From the NCBI GenBank assembly GCA_003454665.1, contig DMKB01000036.1, positions 1 to 7,422 of the forward strand: a stretch of DNA of 7,422 bases. The letters are read 5' to 3'. Source of the stretch: Nitrospiraceae bacterium. Its GTDB lineage: Bacteria; Nitrospirota; UBA9217. The notes beneath the pieces were generated by a model that was not told the origin of the DNA, did not search any database, and saw only the letters and a program-made list of their open reading frames with translations. Positions 5,630 to 7,422 of this stretch are shown one piece after another. Each line of letters starts with the position of its first letter. Positions within the stretch are counted from its first letter, which is position 1. The position numbers and the translations under genes are program-made.

Positions 5630-5790
5630 GACAGATAACAGACGGGTAGACAAGAGAAGACAGGCTACAGCTAACAACAAAAAGATAACAGTAGGCAGAC
5701 GCTAGATGCAGGCTGCCTGTCGTCTTTTGTCTCTAGTCTGCTGTCTCATGTCTGTCATCTGTATTCTGTCTCCTGACTACTGACTACACA
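5630..5790. repeat. Two-armed ACAG / CTGT word repeat (gap dapB to dsbC-like gene)
   Basis: The left part (about 5630-5700) is rich in ACAG words on the + strand; GATAACAG occurs at 5634-5641 and 5684-5691. The right part (about 5713-5785) has the same words on the other strand (CTGTC, CTGTATTCTG, CTGTCTCCTG). Around the centre, AGGCAG (5693-5698) pairs with CTGCCT (5713-5718). The pairing extends imperfectly over 5677-5698 and 5713-5730. The right arm shares two exact 10-mers, inverted, with the array at 2504-2570. The whole lies just upstream of the dsbC-like gene's ribosome site. I see no gene in this 264-base gap. Confidence 0.7.
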
Positions 5791-5797
5791 TAAGGAG
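5791..5797 (+). promoter_or_regulatory. Ribosome binding site of the dsbC-like gene
   Basis: TAAGGAG lies seven bases before the ATG at 5805. It begins immediately after the right arm of the word repeat and supports the start that gives a complete signal peptide. Confidence 0.8.
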
Positions 5798-5804
5798 TAA
5801 CTCG

Positions 5805-6587
5805 ATGAAAAACGTGATCATGATTCTTTTGGGAGTTCTCTTCCTCGCGCCTCTGCAGTCGCAGGCCTTCACGACAGCGGGCTGCGGGGGAGACTGCCGG
5901 CAGTGCCACACACTGAACAAAAAAGATGCTAATGCGGTCCTGAAAAAACTGAAAAAGGCAAAAAACATCCCGCCGGAAGCCAAGTTGCTTGACGTGAAGC
6001 TCTCCCCGGTGGGAGGTCTCTGGCAGTTAGACGTGGAGGTGGGCCAAAAGCGCGGAACAATATACATGGATTTTGCCAAAAAGTACCTCATATTCGGTAA
6101 AGTCGTTCCTGTCGAGGTGATCGGGCGGCCCCCGAAGCCGCAGAAGCCGCAGAAGGTAGACTTCAAGAAGATACCGCTCAAGGACACTCTCGTCATGGGG
6201 TCGAAGAAGGCGAGGAAAAAGATCGTCGTGTTTACCGATCCGGACTGTTCGTTCTGCCGAAGGCTCCATAGCGAGATAAAAAAGGTCCTTGCAAAGAGAA
6301 AGGACGTGGCGTTCTACGCCGTTCTTTTCCCTCTTGAGTTTCACAAGGACGCCTATAAGAAGGTTCAGGCGATACTCTGTAAAAAGTCGCTCACCCTCCT
6401 GGATGACGCGATCGCCGGCAAGTCTCTGCCCGAGCCGAAATGCTCAAACAAGCAGGTGGAGAAAAACAAAGCCCTCGCCAAAAAGCTTGGATTCAGCGGC
6501 ACGCCGGTCCTCGTGAGGAGCGATGGCACGGTAAAGGTGGGGTATCTTACGGCGGATAAGCTTTCTGCATGGATTGACGGGAAATAA
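5805..6587 (+). CDS. DsbC-type thiol:disulfide isomerase with N-terminal CX3CX2CH motif
   Basis: The protein has 260 residues. A signal peptide (1-21, cleavage expected after SQA) directs it to the periplasm. After it comes C27-x3-C31-x2-C34-H35; CRQCH fits a haem c attachment motif. Residues about 40-108 resemble the DsbC dimerisation domain, a PKPQKPQK linker follows, and a thioredoxin-fold domain runs from about 125 to 260. The active site is C148-S-F-C151 after FTDPD, and the cis-proline loop is GTP (232-234). C192 (AILC) and C213 match the second, structural disulfide of E. coli DsbC, and the intervening DDAIAGKS closely resembles the E. coli sequence. DsbC proteins reshuffle wrong disulfides and are kept reduced by DsbD. 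The CX3CX2CH part is not in E. coli DsbC; it may bind haem, a metal or form a disulfide. The next gene starts 18 bases downstream, so the two are probably cotranscribed. Confidence 0.88.
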   Translation: MKNVIMILLGVLFLAPLQSQAFTTAGCGGDCRQCHTLNKKDANAVLKKLKKAKNIPPEAKLLDVKLSPVGGLWQLDVEVGQKRGTIYMDFAKKYLIFGKVVPVEVIGRPPKPQKPQKVDFKKIPLKDTLVMGSKKARKKIVVFTDPDCSFCRRLHSEIKKVLAKRKDVAFYAVLFPLEFHKDAYKKVQAILCKKSLTLLDDAIAGKSLPEPKCSNKQVEKNKALAKKLGFSGTPVLVRSDGTVKVGYLTADKLSAWIDGK

Positions 6588-6605
6588 GCGGAGCGGGGCT
6601 GCGTC

Positions 6606-7358
6606 ATGAAGCTTGTGCGGTTTCTGGTCCAGGACAGGCCCACTTACGGCGTCCTGAACAACGATGAGGTGACAGAGCTTGAAGGAGATTTTTCTTCTCT
6701 TAAAACGCTCAAGGCGCGCCATGCCCTCGCCGACATAACGCTCCTGGCCCCCTGCGTTCCGACGAAAGTTGTGGCCGCAGGATTGAACTACCGCGACCAT
6801 GCGCAGGAACTGGGACTTGCCGTTCCGGAAGAGCCGATCTTGTTCCTGAAGCCGCCGACGACGGTGATCGGTCCGGGAGAGGCTATTATCTATCCGCAGA
6901 TGAGCGCCCAGGTGGATTTCGAAGCGGAACTCGCTATCGTGATCAAGGACCAGACACGGCACATTGCGCCGGAGGAAGCGCGCGACCATATCCTCGGCTA
7001 TACCTGCGCCAATGATGTTACGGCGCGGGACCTTCAGCGAAAAGACGGGCAGTGGACGCGGGCAAAGTCCTTCGATACCTTCTGTCCCATCGGTCCCTGG
7101 GTAGAGACGGAGCTCGATCCCGATGACCTTCTCGTTGAGTCATACCTGAATGGGAAACAGCGGCAGTCTTCGCGGACATCGCAGTTTATCTTTCCGGCGG
7201 ACCTGCTTGTCAGTTTTGTGTCGCGCGTGATGACGCTCTTCCCGGGAGACAGCATTCTTACCGGTACGCCCGTCGGCATCGGGCCGATGCAGGGGGGAGA
7301 TGAAATCGAGGTGAGGATCGAGGGGATCGGGAGTCTTAGGAATACGGTAAAGAAATGA
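6606..7358 (+). CDS. Fumarylacetoacetate hydrolase family protein
   Basis: The protein has 250 residues, with a small N-terminal domain (about 1-50) and an FAH-type fold with a divalent metal site. The metal ligands are E106 and E108 in DFEAEL and D137 in ANDVTARD. H65 and E68 of NYRDHAQE and K154 of RAKSFDTFCPIGP correspond to the catalytic His, Glu and Lys of human FAHD1. The C-terminal LTGTPVGIGPM (218-228) is also typical. Family members cleave, decarboxylate or isomerise beta-diketo or keto-acid substrates (acylpyruvates, oxaloacetate, homoprotocatechuate intermediates), and sequence alone does not separate these. With no aromatic catabolism genes nearby, a housekeeping role such as oxaloacetate tautomerase/decarboxylase is as likely as a degradative one; this is inference. 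The ribosome site is weak (CGGGG, 6594-6598). The start follows the dsbC-like stop by 18 bases, implying a two-gene unit. Confidence 0.9.
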   Translation: MKLVRFLVQDRPTYGVLNNDEVTELEGDFSSLKTLKARHALADITLLAPCVPTKVVAAGLNYRDHAQELGLAVPEEPILFLKPPTTVIGPGEAIIYPQMSAQVDFEAELAIVIKDQTRHIAPEEARDHILGYTCANDVTARDLQRKDGQWTRAKSFDTFCPIGPWVETELDPDDLLVESYLNGKQRQSSRTSQFIFPADLLVSFVSRVMTLFPGDSILTGTPVGIGPMQGGDEIEVRIEGIGSLRNTVKK

Positions 7359-7393
7359 CAACACGTGCCGGACAAAACCGGGACTTGTTTTTT
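7358..7393 (+). terminator. Possible intrinsic terminator after the FAH-family gene
   Basis: CCGG (7368-7371) pairs with CCGG (7378-7381) around the loop ACAAAA. The stem extends, with a mismatch and a three-base bulge, to GT/AC and ACAA/TTGT, and runs directly into six T (7388-7393). The stem is imperfect, so strength would be modest. The position right after the last stop codon supports it. The remaining bases to the window end show no gene start. Confidence 0.4.
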
Positions 7394-7422
7394 AGGGTCT
7401 TCTCCATACTGAGTGGGTAAGT

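Noticed and set aside
5630..5790. MITE or insertion-sequence remnant
   Set aside because: The arms are loose word variations rather than defined terminal inverted repeats, and no target duplication or transposase fragment was seen.
7394..7422. Start of another gene at the window end
   Set aside because: Only 29 bases remain, with no start codon or ribosome site that can be supported.

Overview
The window looks like ordinary chromosomal DNA from a Gram-negative bacterium with moderately high GC. It carries a lysine/diaminopimelate (DAP) biosynthesis cluster. The order argH – FN3 lipoprotein – lysA – dapF – dapA – dapB, the outer-membrane-type lipoprotein and the DsbC-like periplasmic protein suggest Nitrospirota or a deltaproteobacterial lineage (Desulfobacterota). 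This is an inference from gene order and protein style, not from a search. Every gene is on the + strand.

Layout: bases 1-118 are the last 38 codons of argH (argininosuccinate lyase). Its stop overlaps the start of a lipoprotein gene (115-1182) with three fibronectin type III domains and a CGRK..PL.P N-terminus resembling LptM/YifL. lysA (1211-2473) follows after 28 bases. dapF (2768-3589), dapA (3699-4571) and dapB (4737-5540) come next, each after a gap of 109-294 bases. A DsbC-type disulfide isomerase with an added CX3CX2CH motif (5805-6587) and a fumarylacetoacetate-hydrolase-family enzyme (6606-7358) close the window, probably followed by a weak terminator.

How the genes work together: DapA condenses pyruvate with aspartate semialdehyde, DapB reduces the product, DapF epimerises LL-DAP to meso-DAP for peptidoglycan, and LysA decarboxylates meso-DAP to lysine. 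The steps that make LL-DAP (DapL, or the DapD/C/E-type enzymes) are not here and must be encoded elsewhere. All catalytic residues I checked in these enzymes are present.

The least ordinary part is the DNA between the genes. The four gaps from lysA to the dsbC-like gene are filled with degenerate short words in tandem and inverted arrangement. The words are ACAG/ACTACAG, ATCCTGTAA, CTCTGCGTT, GGATTTCGATATTC, ACACGGATTA and GATGCCGGATGCAA. Some form long imperfect hairpins, and the ACAG family occurs in inverse orientation in two gaps about 3.2 kb apart. I saw no tRNA, rRNA, CRISPR, transposase or lysine riboswitch.
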